Positions 55,696 to 64,000 of a stretch of DNA of 64,000 nt are shown piece after piece (position 1 is the stretch's first letter; each line of letters begins with the position of its first letter). Both the position numbers and the translations under genes were made by a program. Source of the DNA: Scandinavium goeteborgense. Lineage in GTDB: Bacteria; Pseudomonadota; Gammaproteobacteria; Enterobacterales; Enterobacteriaceae. The notes beneath the pieces were generated by a model. It was not told the origin of the DNA. It did no database searches and worked only from the letters and a program-made list of their open reading frames with translations. The DNA lies in contig NZ_CP054058.1 in NCBI RefSeq assembly GCF_003935895.2, forward strand, positions 124,001 to 188,000, written 5' to 3'.

Positions 55696-58194
55696 ATGAA
55701 AAGAAAACTTTCCTGGATGTGCGCAGCGGCTGTGGGCATGAGCGCTTTTATTCCACAGATAACTTACTCAGAAACCACGGTGCCAATGGCTGCACCGGAA
55801 CAGGGTGCCCTGGACCCCGCCGACGCAGCGGTACCGGAACAGGTTGCCCTGGTCACCGCCGCTGCGACGACTGCTGCACCGGAACAGGGTGCCCCGACCG
55901 CCGCTGAAGCTGCGCCTGCTGCACCGGGTGATACCGGAACGACGACTGCGGCCCCGGTTCCGGATACGGCTGCACCTGGCATGGTTGATCCAACGGTCAC
56001 GGACCCTGCGGCGGTGAATGCGGCTGAAGGGACGATGCCTGTGGTGGTAGAACAATCACCGACCCGCGACGTGAAGCTCAGCTTTGCTCAGATTGCGCCT
56101 GCCCCAGGCAGCATGTCGCTGCGCGGCGCGAACCCGACCGGTTCTGTGCAGTTTGGTACGCGCAGTGATGAAGTCGTTTCCAAAGGTGTGCTGAATCTGG
56201 TGTACACGCCGTCACCTGCGCTGCTGCCGGTTCAGTCTCAGCTGAAGGTTTATCTTAACGATGAGCTGATGGGCGTTCTGCCGGTGACGAAAGAACAATT
56301 GGGCAAAAAAGTGATGGCCCAGGTCCCGGTTGACCCGCTGTACATCACCGATTTGAACAACGTGCGTCTGGAATTTGTCGGCCACTACCGCGATGTCTGT
56401 GAAAACACCGGCAGCACCACGCTGTGGCTGGACGTGGCGCGTAATACGTCACTGGATCTGACCCTGCAAAAGCTGAACGTGAAAAAAGATCTGTCGCACT
56501 TCCCGGTGCCGTTCTTTGACCCTCGCGATAATCGTCAGCTGAATTTACCGATCGTCTTTGCCGGCGCGCCGGACATCACTCAGCAGAAATCTGCGGCGAT
56601 CGTAGCATCCTGGTTTGGTTCGCTCGCGGGCTGGCGTGGACAGCATTTCCCGGTGTTGTACAACACCGTGCCAGATCGTAACGCCATCGTGTTTGCGACC
56701 AACGATAAGCGCCCGGATTTCCTGCGCGACTATCCGTTAGTACAGGCACCGACCATCAGCATGATCGACAACCCGAACGACCCGTATCTGAAAATGCTGG
56801 TGGTGTTCGGTCGTGACGATAAAGACCTGTTGAAAGCGGCGGAAGGCATTGCCGCCGGTAGCATCTTGTTCCGTGGCGACTCCGTCACCGTGGACGAGGT
56901 GAAATCGCTGCTGGCACGTAAGCCGTACGATGCGCCGAACTGGGTGCATACCGATCGTCCGGTGACCTTTGGCGAGCTGAAAACGTACGAGCAGCAGCTG
57001 CAGTCCACGGGTCTTGAGCCCGCGTCGATTAACCTGTCGCTGAACTTGCCACCTGATCTGTATCTGCTGCGCAGCAACGGCATCGACATGGACCTGAAAT
57101 ACCGTTACACCATGCCAGCCATGAAAGACAGCTCGCGTATGGACATCAACCTCAACAACCAGTTCTTGCAATCGTACAGCCTGAGCAGCACCCAGGATAC
57201 GAAGAGCCTGATGCTGCGCCTGCCGATTATTCAGGGTCTGCTTGACGGTAAAAATGAGGTGTCGATTCCGGCGCTGCGTCTGGGTGCCACTAACCAGCTG
57301 CGCTTTGACTTCCAGTACACCAACCCAATGCCGGGCGGTACTATTGAGAACTGCGTGACCTTCCAGCCAATCAAGAACAATGTGGTGATTGGCGACGATT
57401 CGACGATTGATTTCTCCAACTACTATCACTTCATTACGATGCCGGATCTGCGCGCGTTTGCCAATGCGGGCTTCCCGTTCAGCCGCATGGCGGATCTCTC
57501 CGATACGCTGATTGTGATGCCGAAAGAAGCGACCAAGGATCAGGTCAGCACGCTGCTGGATTCTATCGCCACTATCGGCGGTCAGGTCGGCCTGACCGGT
57601 GCTAACCTGAAACTGACCAACGATCCGAGCGAGATGCAGAAGCAGGATGCGGACATCCTGTTGATTGGCGCCATTCCTGAAAAACTGAAGGATGACCAGC
57701 ATATCGACATGCTGGTGGATGCGACCAAGAGCTGGGTGAAGACGCCGGTGCGTCACAACGAACTGTCTTCTGTGAAGCTCGATGACGGTGAACGTCAGCC
57801 GATGGCACAGGCGACTGTTGGGTCTAAAGGCCCGATGGCAGCCATTATTGGCTTCCAGTCTCCGTACCACGATCAGCGTAGTGTGATTGCCCTGATGGCC
57901 GATAGCTCACGTGGCTCTGAGCTACTGAACCAGGCGCTGAACGACAGCGGTAAACGTGCCGCGATGTTTGGTTCCGTCTCGGTTATCCGTGAATCTGGCG
58001 TTAACAGCCTGCGCGTGGGCGACGTGTATTTCGTCGGCCATCTGCCATGGTACGAGCGCGTGTGGTTCGCACTGTCTAACCACCCCATTCTGCTGTCGGT
58101 TCTGGCGGCACTGAGCGTGGTTCTGTTGGCATGGGTGTTGTGGCGTCTGCTGCGCATCATTAGCCGCCGCCGTCTGGATCCGGATGATGAGTAA
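55696..58194 (+). CDS. bcsB: Cellulose synthase regulatory subunit BcsB
   Basis: BcsB is the periplasmic partner of BcsA, anchored by one C-terminal helix (ILLSVLAALSVVLLAWVLWRLL). The start MKRKLSWMCAAAVG at 55696 gives 832 residues, against about 779 in E. coli. The extra length lies just after the signal peptide, in an Ala/Pro/Thr/Glu-rich stretch (residues about 30-115) with repeated PEQGA/PEQVA units. From SPTRDVKLSFAQIAP onward the carbohydrate-binding and flavodoxin-like domains are collinear with E. coli. It follows bcsA after 10 bp. Confidence 0.96.
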   Translation: MKRKLSWMCAAAVGMSAFIPQITYSETTVPMAAPEQGALDPADAAVPEQVALVTAAATTAAPEQGAPTAAEAAPAAPGDTGTTTAAPVPDTAAPGMVDPTVTDPAAVNAAEGTMPVVVEQSPTRDVKLSFAQIAPAPGSMSLRGANPTGSVQFGTRSDEVVSKGVLNLVYTPSPALLPVQSQLKVYLNDELMGVLPVTKEQLGKKVMAQVPVDPLYITDLNNVRLEFVGHYRDVCENTGSTTLWLDVARNTSLDLTLQKLNVKKDLSHFPVPFFDPRDNRQLNLPIVFAGAPDITQQKSAAIVASWFGSLAGWRGQHFPVLYNTVPDRNAIVFATNDKRPDFLRDYPLVQAPTISMIDNPNDPYLKMLVVFGRDDKDLLKAAEGIAAGSILFRGDSVTVDEVKSLLARKPYDAPNWVHTDRPVTFGELKTYEQQLQSTGLEPASINLSLNLPPDLYLLRSNGIDMDLKYRYTMPAMKDSSRMDINLNNQFLQSYSLSSTQDTKSLMLRLPIIQGLLDGKNEVSIPALRLGATNQLRFDFQYTNPMPGGTIENCVTFQPIKNNVVIGDDSTIDFSNYYHFITMPDLRAFANAGFPFSRMADLSDTLIVMPKEATKDQVSTLLDSIATIGGQVGLTGANLKLTNDPSEMQKQDADILLIGAIPEKLKDDQHIDMLVDATKSWVKTPVRHNELSSVKLDDGERQPMAQATVGSKGPMAAIIGFQSPYHDQRSVIALMADSSRGSELLNQALNDSGKRAAMFGSVSVIRESGVNSLRVGDVYFVGHLPWYERVWFALSNHPILLSVLAALSVVLLAWVLWRLLRIISRRRLDPDDE
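55789..55908 (+). repeat. Imperfect tandem repeat in bcsB (PEQGA units)
   Basis: Three related units begin with GCTGCACCGGAACAGG or GCGGTACCGGAACAGG: 55789-55827 (39 bp), 55828-55872 (45 bp) and 55873 to about 55908. Unit lengths are multiples of three, so the frame holds. They code for the Pro/Ala-rich linker after the signal peptide. Confidence 0.75.
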
Positions 58195-58197
58195 ACG

Positions 58198-59307
58198 ATG
58201 ATGAAAGGTGTACGCCGGGGTTGCCTGGCGCTACTGACGCTGGTCACGATGCAGGCCTCAGCCGCCTGCACGTGGCCTGCGTGGGAGCAGTTCAAAAAAG
58301 ATTATATCAGCGACGGCGGTCGGGTTATCGACCCGAGCGACGCCCGTAAAATTACCACCTCTGAAGGGCAGAGCTATGCGCTGTTCTTCGCCCTGGCGGC
58401 CAATGACCGTGCGGCGTTTGCGTCGTTGTTCCACTGGACGCAGGACAACCTGGCCTCGGGCGATATCAAAGCGCAGTTGCCGGGCTGGCTGTGGGGCAAG
58501 AAAGAGGACAACAGCTGGAGCGTGCTCGACACCAACTCCGCCTCCGATGCCGATGTCTGGATAGCCTGGTCACTGTTGGAAGCCGGACGTTTGTGGAAAA
58601 TGCCGGAGTACAGCGACGCCGGAAAAGCGCTGCTGTCGAAAATTGCCAGCGATGAAGTGGTCAAAGTGCCGGGGCTCGGCTCTATGCTGCTGCCGGGCAG
58701 AGTCGGCTTTGTCGACGATGCAGGCTGGCGCTTTAACCCAAGTTATCTCCCGCCGCAGTTAGCGAGTTACTTCGTGCGTTTTGGCGCACCGTGGAACGCG
58801 CTCCAAGCCACCAACCTGCGTCTGCTGCTGGAAACCGCGCCAAAGGGCTACTCGCCAAACTGGGTGCGTTTCAACAAGAAAAATGGCTGGCAGCTCAAGC
58901 AGGATAAATCGCTGCTGGGCAGCTATGACGCCATCCGCGTTTATATGTGGACCGGCATGCTGAACGACGCCGATCCGCAAAAAGCCCGCTTGCTGGCGAA
59001 GTTTAAGCCCATGGCCACACAAACTGAAAAGACGGGTCTACCGCCTGAAAAAATCGATATTGCCACCGGGAAGGTGGACGGTAATGGGCCGGTGGGCTTC
59101 TCTGCGACGCTGTTACCGTTCCTGCAAAATCGTGATGCACAGGCCGTTCAACGCCAGCGCGTCGCCGATAACTTCCCAGGCAACGATGCTTATTACAGCT
59201 ATGTTCTGACCCTGTTCGGGCAAGGATGGGATCAACACCGTTTCCGGTTTACTGCTCGCGGTGAACTTTTACCAGACTGGGGCCAGGAATGCGCAAATTC
59301 TCACTAA
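58198..59307 (+). CDS. bcsZ: Periplasmic endo-1,4-beta-glucanase BcsZ
   Basis: BcsZ is a GH8 cellulase that trims nascent cellulose in the periplasm and affects its yield. The 369 residues (E. coli 368) begin with a signal peptide ([15 protein letters not shown]). The acid Glu is at about residue 56 in [12 protein letters not shown]. Conserved aromatic and Asp positions follow in [21 protein letters not shown] and in [10 protein letters not shown], which holds the likely base Asp. The ATG at 58198 or 58201 can be used. Its 3' end overlaps bcsC by 19 bp. Confidence 0.96.
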   Translation: MMKGVRRGCLALLTLVTMQASAACTWPAWEQFKKDYISDGGRVIDPSDARKITTSEGQSYALFFALAANDRAAFASLFHWTQDNLASGDIKAQLPGWLWGKKEDNSWSVLDTNSASDADVWIAWSLLEAGRLWKMPEYSDAGKALLSKIASDEVVKVPGLGSMLLPGRVGFVDDAGWRFNPSYLPPQLASYFVRFGAPWNALQATNLRLLLETAPKGYSPNWVRFNKKNGWQLKQDKSLLGSYDAIRVYMWTGMLNDADPQKARLLAKFKPMATQTEKTGLPPEKIDIATGKVDGNGPVGFSATLLPFLQNRDAQAVQRQRVADNFPGNDAYYSYVLTLFGQGWDQHRFRFTARGELLPDWGQECANSH

Positions 59308-62300
59308 GCTTACTCAGCCTCTCGCTAGGGATGACGCTACTCCCTTTAGCGCATGCTGCGCCCACCGCCGCGCAGCAACAATTATTGAACCAGGTGCGCC
59401 TCGGGGAATCCGCGAAGCGTGACGATTTGGTTCGCCAGTCGCTGTACCGCCTCGAACTGATAGCCCCGGACGATCCACAGGTGATTGCCGCGCGTATGCG
59501 TTATCTGCTGCGTCAGGGCGATACCGCCGGCGCGCAGAAACAGCTCGACCGCATGAAAAACCTGGCACCGGATTCCGATGCCTTTAAAGCCTCGCAAAGT
59601 GAAATGCAGCTCTCCACCGGCAAAGGCCGTCAGGCGTTGCAGGAAGCACGTTTGCAGGTGACGACCGGCCACATTCAGGAAGGTCTCAAGCAGTATGACG
59701 CGCTGTTCAACGGCACGCCGCCGGATGGCGAGTTAGCGGTGGAATACTGGACGGCGGTCGCGAGGCTGCCGGACCGTCATAAAGAAGCGATGGGCAAACT
59801 GCAGTCGCTGAACGCGAAAAACCCGGGCAACGTCCAGCTGCAAACCACCTTCGCCAAACTGCTGTTTGACGATAACCGCAGCGCGGAAGGCTATGCGGTG
59901 CTGGAACAGATGGCGAAATCCAATGCCGGGCGCGGGACTGCCCAGCAAATGTGGTACGACCAAATTAAAGATGAGCCGGTCAACGAAGACAGCGTGAAAA
60001 ATCTTCAGCGCTTCCTGGCCGTATTCACCACCGGTGAGTTGTCTGATGAAGCGCGTACAAAGCTGGCTGATAACCAGACCAAGCTCGCCGATCCGGCGTT
60101 CCGCGCGCAAGCGGAACAGCAGGCAAAAGAAGCTGAAATCGCCAAAGTTGAAGACAGTAAGCCCGGGACCTGGGAAATTGTCTGGCCGTTGATCCGTAAG
60201 GGCGATGCGGCCCTGAAAGCTAAAAATCTCGATCAGGCCGCACGTTTTTACCAGCAGGCACAGCGGGTGGATAACACCAACAGCTATGCCGTGTTGGGGC
60301 TGGGTGACGTGGCTATCGCCCGGAACGACACCGCTGCCGCGGAGCGCTATTACCAGCAGGCGCTGCGTCTGGACAGAGGCAACAGCAACGCCGTGCGCGG
60401 GCTGGCCAATATTTATCGGGCGCAGTCGCCAGAGAAAGCGACGGCGTTCATTAACACGCTGTCGGCCAGCCAGCGTCGTAGCATCGATGATATCGAACGC
60501 AGCCTGACCAACGATCGTCTGTCACAGCAGGCTGAAACGCTTGAAAATCAGGGCCGTTGGGCGCAGGCCGCAGAAGTGCAGCGTCGCCGACTGGCGCTCG
60601 ATCCGGACAGCGTGTGGATAACGTATCGTCTGGCGAAGGATCTCTCCAGCGCCGGACAGCGCCCGGAAGCCGATCGTTTGATGCAGGATTTGGCTCGCAA
60701 AAAATCGGGCGATCCAGAGCAGGTTTACGCTTACGGGCTGTACCTTTCCGGCAACGGTCAGGATATGGCAGCGCTCTCGCACATCAATACGCTGCCGAAA
60801 AGCCAGTGGAATGACAATATTCAGGAACTGTCGGATCGTCTGCAGTTCGATCAGGTGATGCAGAAAGCGAACCTGATGCGCGATAACGGTCAGGAAGATC
60901 AGGCGGTTGCCTTGCTGAAACAGCAAACGCCGTCGGCGCGGATTAACATGACGCTGGCCGACTGGGCGCAGCAGCGTGGTGATACCGGCACGGCCATCAC
61001 CGAATACAACGCCGCGCTGACGAAAGAAGCCAACAATAACGATGCGCGTCTGGGTCTGGCGGAAGTGTACGCCGCAGAGGGCAACGATTCCGCCGCGCGC
61101 GAACAGGTGAAGAAGCTGAAAGCGCCAGCGGCAGGCGAAGCGCCGTCGCTCAATACCCAGCGTCGTCTCGCGCTGGTGGATTCCTCCCTCGGCGATACCG
61201 CTCAGGCACAGCAGATTTTCAACACCATCGTGCCGCAGGCTAAAGCTCAGCCTGCGTCGATGGATACCGCGCTGGTTCTGCGTGATAACTCGCGTTTCCA
61301 GGTGCAGAACGGCGATCCCCAGCAGGCGCTCGAGAGTTACAAAGATGCGATGGTGGCAGCAGGCATTACGACGACCCGCCCGCAGGATAACGACAGCTTT
61401 ACCCGCCTGACCCGTAACGATGAAAAAGACGACTGGTTGAAGCGCGGAGTGCGCAGCGATGCGGCGGACCTTTATCGTCAGCAGGACGTCAACGTCACGC
61501 TGGAGCACAACTACTGGGGCTCCAGCGGTACCGGCGGTTATTCCGACCTCAAAGCGCAAACCACCATGCTTCAGGTGGACGCGCCGTTGGCTGACGGGCG
61601 GATGTTCTTCCGCAGTGATTACGTCAGCATGAACGCCGGGAAATTCTCGACCGACAGCGACGGTGGCTATTCGCCGAATTGGGGCACCTGCGGCGAACAA
61701 ACCTGCTTCGGCGGAGATAAGAGCCAAAAAGACAGCGGCGCCAGCGTGGCCGTTGGCTGGCGGAACGACACCTGGGATGTGGATATCGGCACCACGCCGA
61801 TGGGCTTCAACGTCGTCGATGTGGTCGGCGGCCTGAGCTACAGCAACAGTGTCGGCTCGGTCGGGTATACCGTTGAAGGCCACCGTCGTCCGATTTCCAG
61901 CTCTCTGCTGGCGTTTGGCGGGCAGAAAGACCCGAACACCGGCACCACCTGGGGCGGCGTTCGCGCCGACGGCGGCGGGATCAGCCTGAGCTATGACAAA
62001 GGCGATGCCAATGGCGTTTGGGCCTCTTTGAGCGCGGACTCACTGACCGGTAAAAACGTCGATGACAACTGGCGTGCGCGTTGGATGGCCGGGTATTACT
62101 ACAAGCTTATCAATGAGAACAACCGTCGTGTGACCGTGGGCCTGAACAACATGGTCTGGCACTACGACAAAGATCTCAGCGGCTATTCGCTTGGGCAGGG
62201 CGGCTACTACAGTCCGCAAAAGTACCTGTCGTTTGCCGTGCCAATTAACTGGCGTCAGCGTACGGATAACTGGTCCTGGGAACTGGGTGGATCGGTCTCG

Positions 62301-62603
62301 TGGTCGCACTCGAAGAACAACAACCAGGCGCGTTATCCGAAGCAGAATCTGTTGCCAATCAACTACCCGAATGCAGGGCAAATCGACGACGGCAGCAGCA
62401 GCAGCGGTTTTGGTTACACTGCGCACGCGCTTATCGAACGCCGTGTCAGTTCGAACTGGTATGTCGGGGCCTCAATCGATATTCAGCAGGCGAAGGATTA
62501 CACCCCAAGCCACGCGCTGCTGTACGTTCGTTACTCCGCCGCGGGCTGGCAGGGTGACATGGATCTGCCTCCTCAGCCGCTGGTTCCTTACGCCGACTGG
62601 TAA
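59289..62603 (+). CDS. bcsC: Cellulose export outer membrane protein BcsC (short TPR region)
   Basis: BcsC guides cellulose through the periplasm with TPR helices and exports it through a 16-strand barrel. It has a signal peptide ([13 protein letters not shown]), a TPR scaffold (for example [26 protein letters not shown]) and a barrel from about residue 790 to the end ([12 protein letters not shown]). It has 1104 residues, against about 1157 in E. coli. The difference lies in one block between [11 protein letters not shown] and [10 protein letters not shown], where about 53 residues of TPR are missing. Confidence 0.96.
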   Translation: MRKFSLSLLSLSLGMTLLPLAHAAPTAAQQQLLNQVRLGESAKRDDLVRQSLYRLELIAPDDPQVIAARMRYLLRQGDTAGAQKQLDRMKNLAPDSDAFKASQSEMQLSTGKGRQALQEARLQVTTGHIQEGLKQYDALFNGTPPDGELAVEYWTAVARLPDRHKEAMGKLQSLNAKNPGNVQLQTTFAKLLFDDNRSAEGYAVLEQMAKSNAGRGTAQQMWYDQIKDEPVNEDSVKNLQRFLAVFTTGELSDEARTKLADNQTKLADPAFRAQAEQQAKEAEIAKVEDSKPGTWEIVWPLIRKGDAALKAKNLDQAARFYQQAQRVDNTNSYAVLGLGDVAIARNDTAAAERYYQQALRLDRGNSNAVRGLANIYRAQSPEKATAFINTLSASQRRSIDDIERSLTNDRLSQQAETLENQGRWAQAAEVQRRRLALDPDSVWITYRLAKDLSSAGQRPEADRLMQDLARKKSGDPEQVYAYGLYLSGNGQDMAALSHINTLPKSQWNDNIQELSDRLQFDQVMQKANLMRDNGQEDQAVALLKQQTPSARINMTLADWAQQRGDTGTAITEYNAALTKEANNNDARLGLAEVYAAEGNDSAAREQVKKLKAPAAGEAPSLNTQRRLALVDSSLGDTAQAQQIFNTIVPQAKAQPASMDTALVLRDNSRFQVQNGDPQQALESYKDAMVAAGITTTRPQDNDSFTRLTRNDEKDDWLKRGVRSDAADLYRQQDVNVTLEHNYWGSSGTGGYSDLKAQTTMLQVDAPLADGRMFFRSDYVSMNAGKFSTDSDGGYSPNWGTCGEQTCFGGDKSQKDSGASVAVGWRNDTWDVDIGTTPMGFNVVDVVGGLSYSNSVGSVGYTVEGHRRPISSSLLAFGGQKDPNTGTTWGGVRADGGGISLSYDKGDANGVWASLSADSLTGKNVDDNWRARWMAGYYYKLINENNRRVTVGLNNMVWHYDKDLSGYSLGQGGYYSPQKYLSFAVPINWRQRTDNWSWELGGSVSWSHSKNNNQARYPKQNLLPINYPNAGQIDDGSSSSGFGYTAHALIERRVSSNWYVGASIDIQQAKDYTPSHALLYVRYSAAGWQGDMDLPPQPLVPYADW

Positions 62604-62670
62604 CAGATTCGCCTTAAATGCGTTTTCTGCCATCCCGATGAGCAGACTCTTAGCGTATAATGTGCCGAAA

Positions 62671-62735
62671 ATCACTTAATGCCGGGCTCAATTGTGCTAA
62701 CCCGGCATTAAGTGATACGCCTAAGGGCGTGGTTT
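62671..62735 (+). terminator. Long inverted repeat and terminator between bcsC and pdeK
   Basis: ATCACTTAATGCCGGG (62671-62686) pairs perfectly with CCCGGCATTAAGTGAT (62701-62716), 16 bp with a 14-base loop. It is followed at once by ACGCC/GGCGT (62717-62721 with 62726-62730), then GG and TTTTT. The second hairpin has the form of an intrinsic terminator for the bcs operon. It ends only 20 bp before the pdeK start. Confidence 0.75.
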
Positions 62736-62754
62736 TTCTCTGGGGAGAGTTCCT

Positions 62755-64000
62755 TTGCGCGTTAGCCGCTCACTCACAATTAAACAAATGGCCATGGTGG
62801 CCGTCGTCACCATGGTGTTTGTGTTCGTCTTTTGTTCCATTTTGATGTTCCACTTTACGCAACAAAACCGTTTTGCCACCGCCACTCAGCTTGAGAGCGT
62901 GGCCCGCGCTGTGCGTGAACCGCTGTCGGCGGCGATCCTGAAAGGGGATATTCCGGAAGCCGAAACCATCCTCGGGCGCATTCAGCCTGCCGGAATTGTC
63001 AGCCGGGCCGATGTGGTGTTGCCTAATCAATTCCAGGCCCTGCGCATGCGTTTTATCGAAGAACGCCCGGTGCCGGTGATGATCACCCGGATGTTCGAGC
63101 TGCCGGTGCAGATTTCATTGCCTGTATATTCCATGGAACGCCCGGCTAACCCGCAGCCGCTGGCGTATCTGGTGCTGCAATCGGATTCCTATCGCACCTA
63201 CAAGTTCATCATGAGCACGCTTGCGACGTTAGTGACTGCTTACTTACTTTTGGTGCTGATCCTGACGGTGTCTATCACCTGGAGCATCAACCGACTGATT
63301 GTGCGTCCGCTGCGCGCCTTGGCCCGCGAATTAAACGATATTGCGCCGCAGGACCGGGTGGGCCATCAGTTTGCGCTGCCGCGCCTGCATCACGACGATG
63401 AAATCGGCATGCTGGTGCGCAATTATAACCGCAATCAGCAAATCATCCTGCGTCAGCATGATGAACTCAGTAGCCACTCCACGCGTTTCCCGGTTTCAGA
63501 CCTGCCAAACAAGGCGTTTTTACTGGCGCTGCTGGAACAGACCGTGGCGCACAACAAAACCACTGCGCTGATGGTCGTAGCCTGCGAAACCCTACAGGAC
63601 ACCGCTGGCGTGCTGCAGGAGAACCAGCGCGAGATGCTGCTGCTGACCCTGGCGGAAAAACTCAAATCGGTGATTTCCCCGCGCATGGTGCTGGCCCAGG
63701 TCAGCGCCTATGACTTTGCTATTCTGGCGCACGGCGTGAAAGAGCCGTGGCATGCGATCACATTAGGTCAGCAAGTACTCACTATCATTAATGAGCGATT
63801 GCCGTTGCAGGGCATTCAGCTGCGTCCCAGCGCCAGCATTGGGATTGCGATGTTCCACGGCGATCTGAGCGGCGAACAGTTCTACCGTCGCGCGGTGTCA
63901 GCGGCCTTTACCGCGCGCCGTAAAGGCAAAAATCAGATTGAGTTCTTCGACCCCGAGCAAATGGAAAAAGCGCAGCAGCGGCTGACAGAAGAGAGCGATA
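62755..64000 (+). CDS. pdeK: Cyclic-di-GMP phosphodiesterase PdeK/YhjK (HAMP, degenerate GGDEF), 3' part cut off
   Basis: The frame is open from a TTG at 62755, with GGAGAG five bases upstream, to the window end: 415 codons. The product starts [20 protein letters not shown], a first membrane helix. A periplasmic part ([14 protein letters not shown]-like, [14 protein letters not shown]), a second helix ([20 protein letters not shown]), a HAMP domain ([13 protein letters not shown]) and a GGDEF-like domain follow. The GGDEF motif is replaced by [10 protein letters not shown], so cyclase activity is not expected. The EAL domain lies beyond the window. Its position by bcs matches E. coli yhjK. 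Confidence 0.92.
   Translation, partial: MRVSRSLTIKQMAMVAVVTMVFVFVFCSILMFHFTQQNRFATATQLESVARAVREPLSAAILKGDIPEAETILGRIQPAGIVSRADVVLPNQFQALRMRFIEERPVPVMITRMFELPVQISLPVYSMERPANPQPLAYLVLQSDSYRTYKFIMSTLATLVTAYLLLVLILTVSITWSINRLIVRPLRALARELNDIAPQDRVGHQFALPRLHHDDEIGMLVRNYNRNQQIILRQHDELSSHSTRFPVSDLPNKAFLLALLEQTVAHNKTTALMVVACETLQDTAGVLQENQREMLLLTLAEKLKSVISPRMVLAQVSAYDFAILAHGVKEPWHAITLGQQVLTIINERLPLQGIQLRPSASIGIAMFHGDLSGEQFYRRAVSAAFTARRKGKNQIEFFDPEQMEKAQQRLTEESD

Noticed and set aside
56737-57870. 377-codon open frame opposite bcsB
   Set aside because: Shadow of the bcsB coding sequence with no start signal or family resemblance.
60522-61883. 453-codon open frame on the minus strand
   Set aside because: It lies entirely antisense to bcsC. 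Such long antisense frames arise from the codon bias of GC-rich genes, and no ribosome site or recognisable domain was seen.
1-64000. CRISPR arrays, integrase genes, or an intact prophage
   Set aside because: No regularly spaced repeats with unique spacers were seen, and no integrase, capsid or terminase-like product. The only mobile element supported is the IS4-family element.

Overview
The window is chromosomal DNA of a member of the Enterobacteriaceae. Gene order follows the E. coli K-12 stretch from avtA to the cellulose operons, read in reverse, with most products close to E. coli length. Two ERIC elements, REP/BIME palindromes and several genes absent from K-12 suggest an Enterobacter/Lelliottia/Leclercia-like relative rather than E. 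coli. The genus is inference only.

Layout. 1-162: 3' end of a chemoreceptor gene. 0.2-4.8 kb: avtA, malS and bax. 4.9-13.2 kb: the xylose regulon, with xylR and xylFGH leftward and xylAB rightward from a shared control region. 13.3-14.8 kb: an inserted pair, a cysteine hydrolase translationally coupled to a GlxA-type regulator, where K-12 has yiaAB. 14.8-19.4 kb: wecH, ysaB, glyQ and glyS. 19.4-21.4 kb: a small accessory island with an orphan 152-residue protein behind a very structured leader, and a chromosomal ccdAB pair. 21.4-25.1 kb: an ABC-F ATPase, yiaG and an aromatic-acid-type MFS transporter. 25.5-31.5 kb: yiaF, then a complete 2-ketogluconate operon (kguE-kguK-kguT-ghrB) with a LacI-type regulator and a palindromic operator. 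31.6-40.1 kb: yiaD, bisC, yiaC, tag, yhjY, yhjX, eptB and a tRNA-Pro. 40.3-47.0 kb: a small NTF2-like gene and dppABCDF. 47.0-48.4 kb: an IS4-family element inserted into the shared dpp/bcs terminator. 48.5-62.6 kb: cellulose genes bcsEFG leftward and bcsRQABZC rightward. 62.7-64.0 kb: the start of the phosphodiesterase gene pdeK (yhjK), cut by the window end.

How the genes work together. XylFGH imports xylose, XylA and XylB convert it to xylulose 5-phosphate, and XylR with CRP switches both units. The kgu products import and phosphorylate 2-ketogluconate and GhrB reduces it. DppABCDF imports dipeptides. The bcs genes synthesise cellulose under c-di-GMP control, modify it with phosphoethanolamine (BcsG) and export it (BcsC).

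The points most worth a second look are the leader at about 20.0-20.27 kb with mutually exclusive stems, the IS4-type insertion that split a terminator but carries its own terminators at both ends, the three repeated start-codon contexts before bcsR, a BcsC about 53 residues shorter than the E. coli protein, a Pro/Ala repeat insertion in BcsB, a UGG rather than CGG tRNA-Pro at the proK position, and the complete kgu operon that places ghrB in a pathway. All comparisons with E. coli come from memory; no searches were run.
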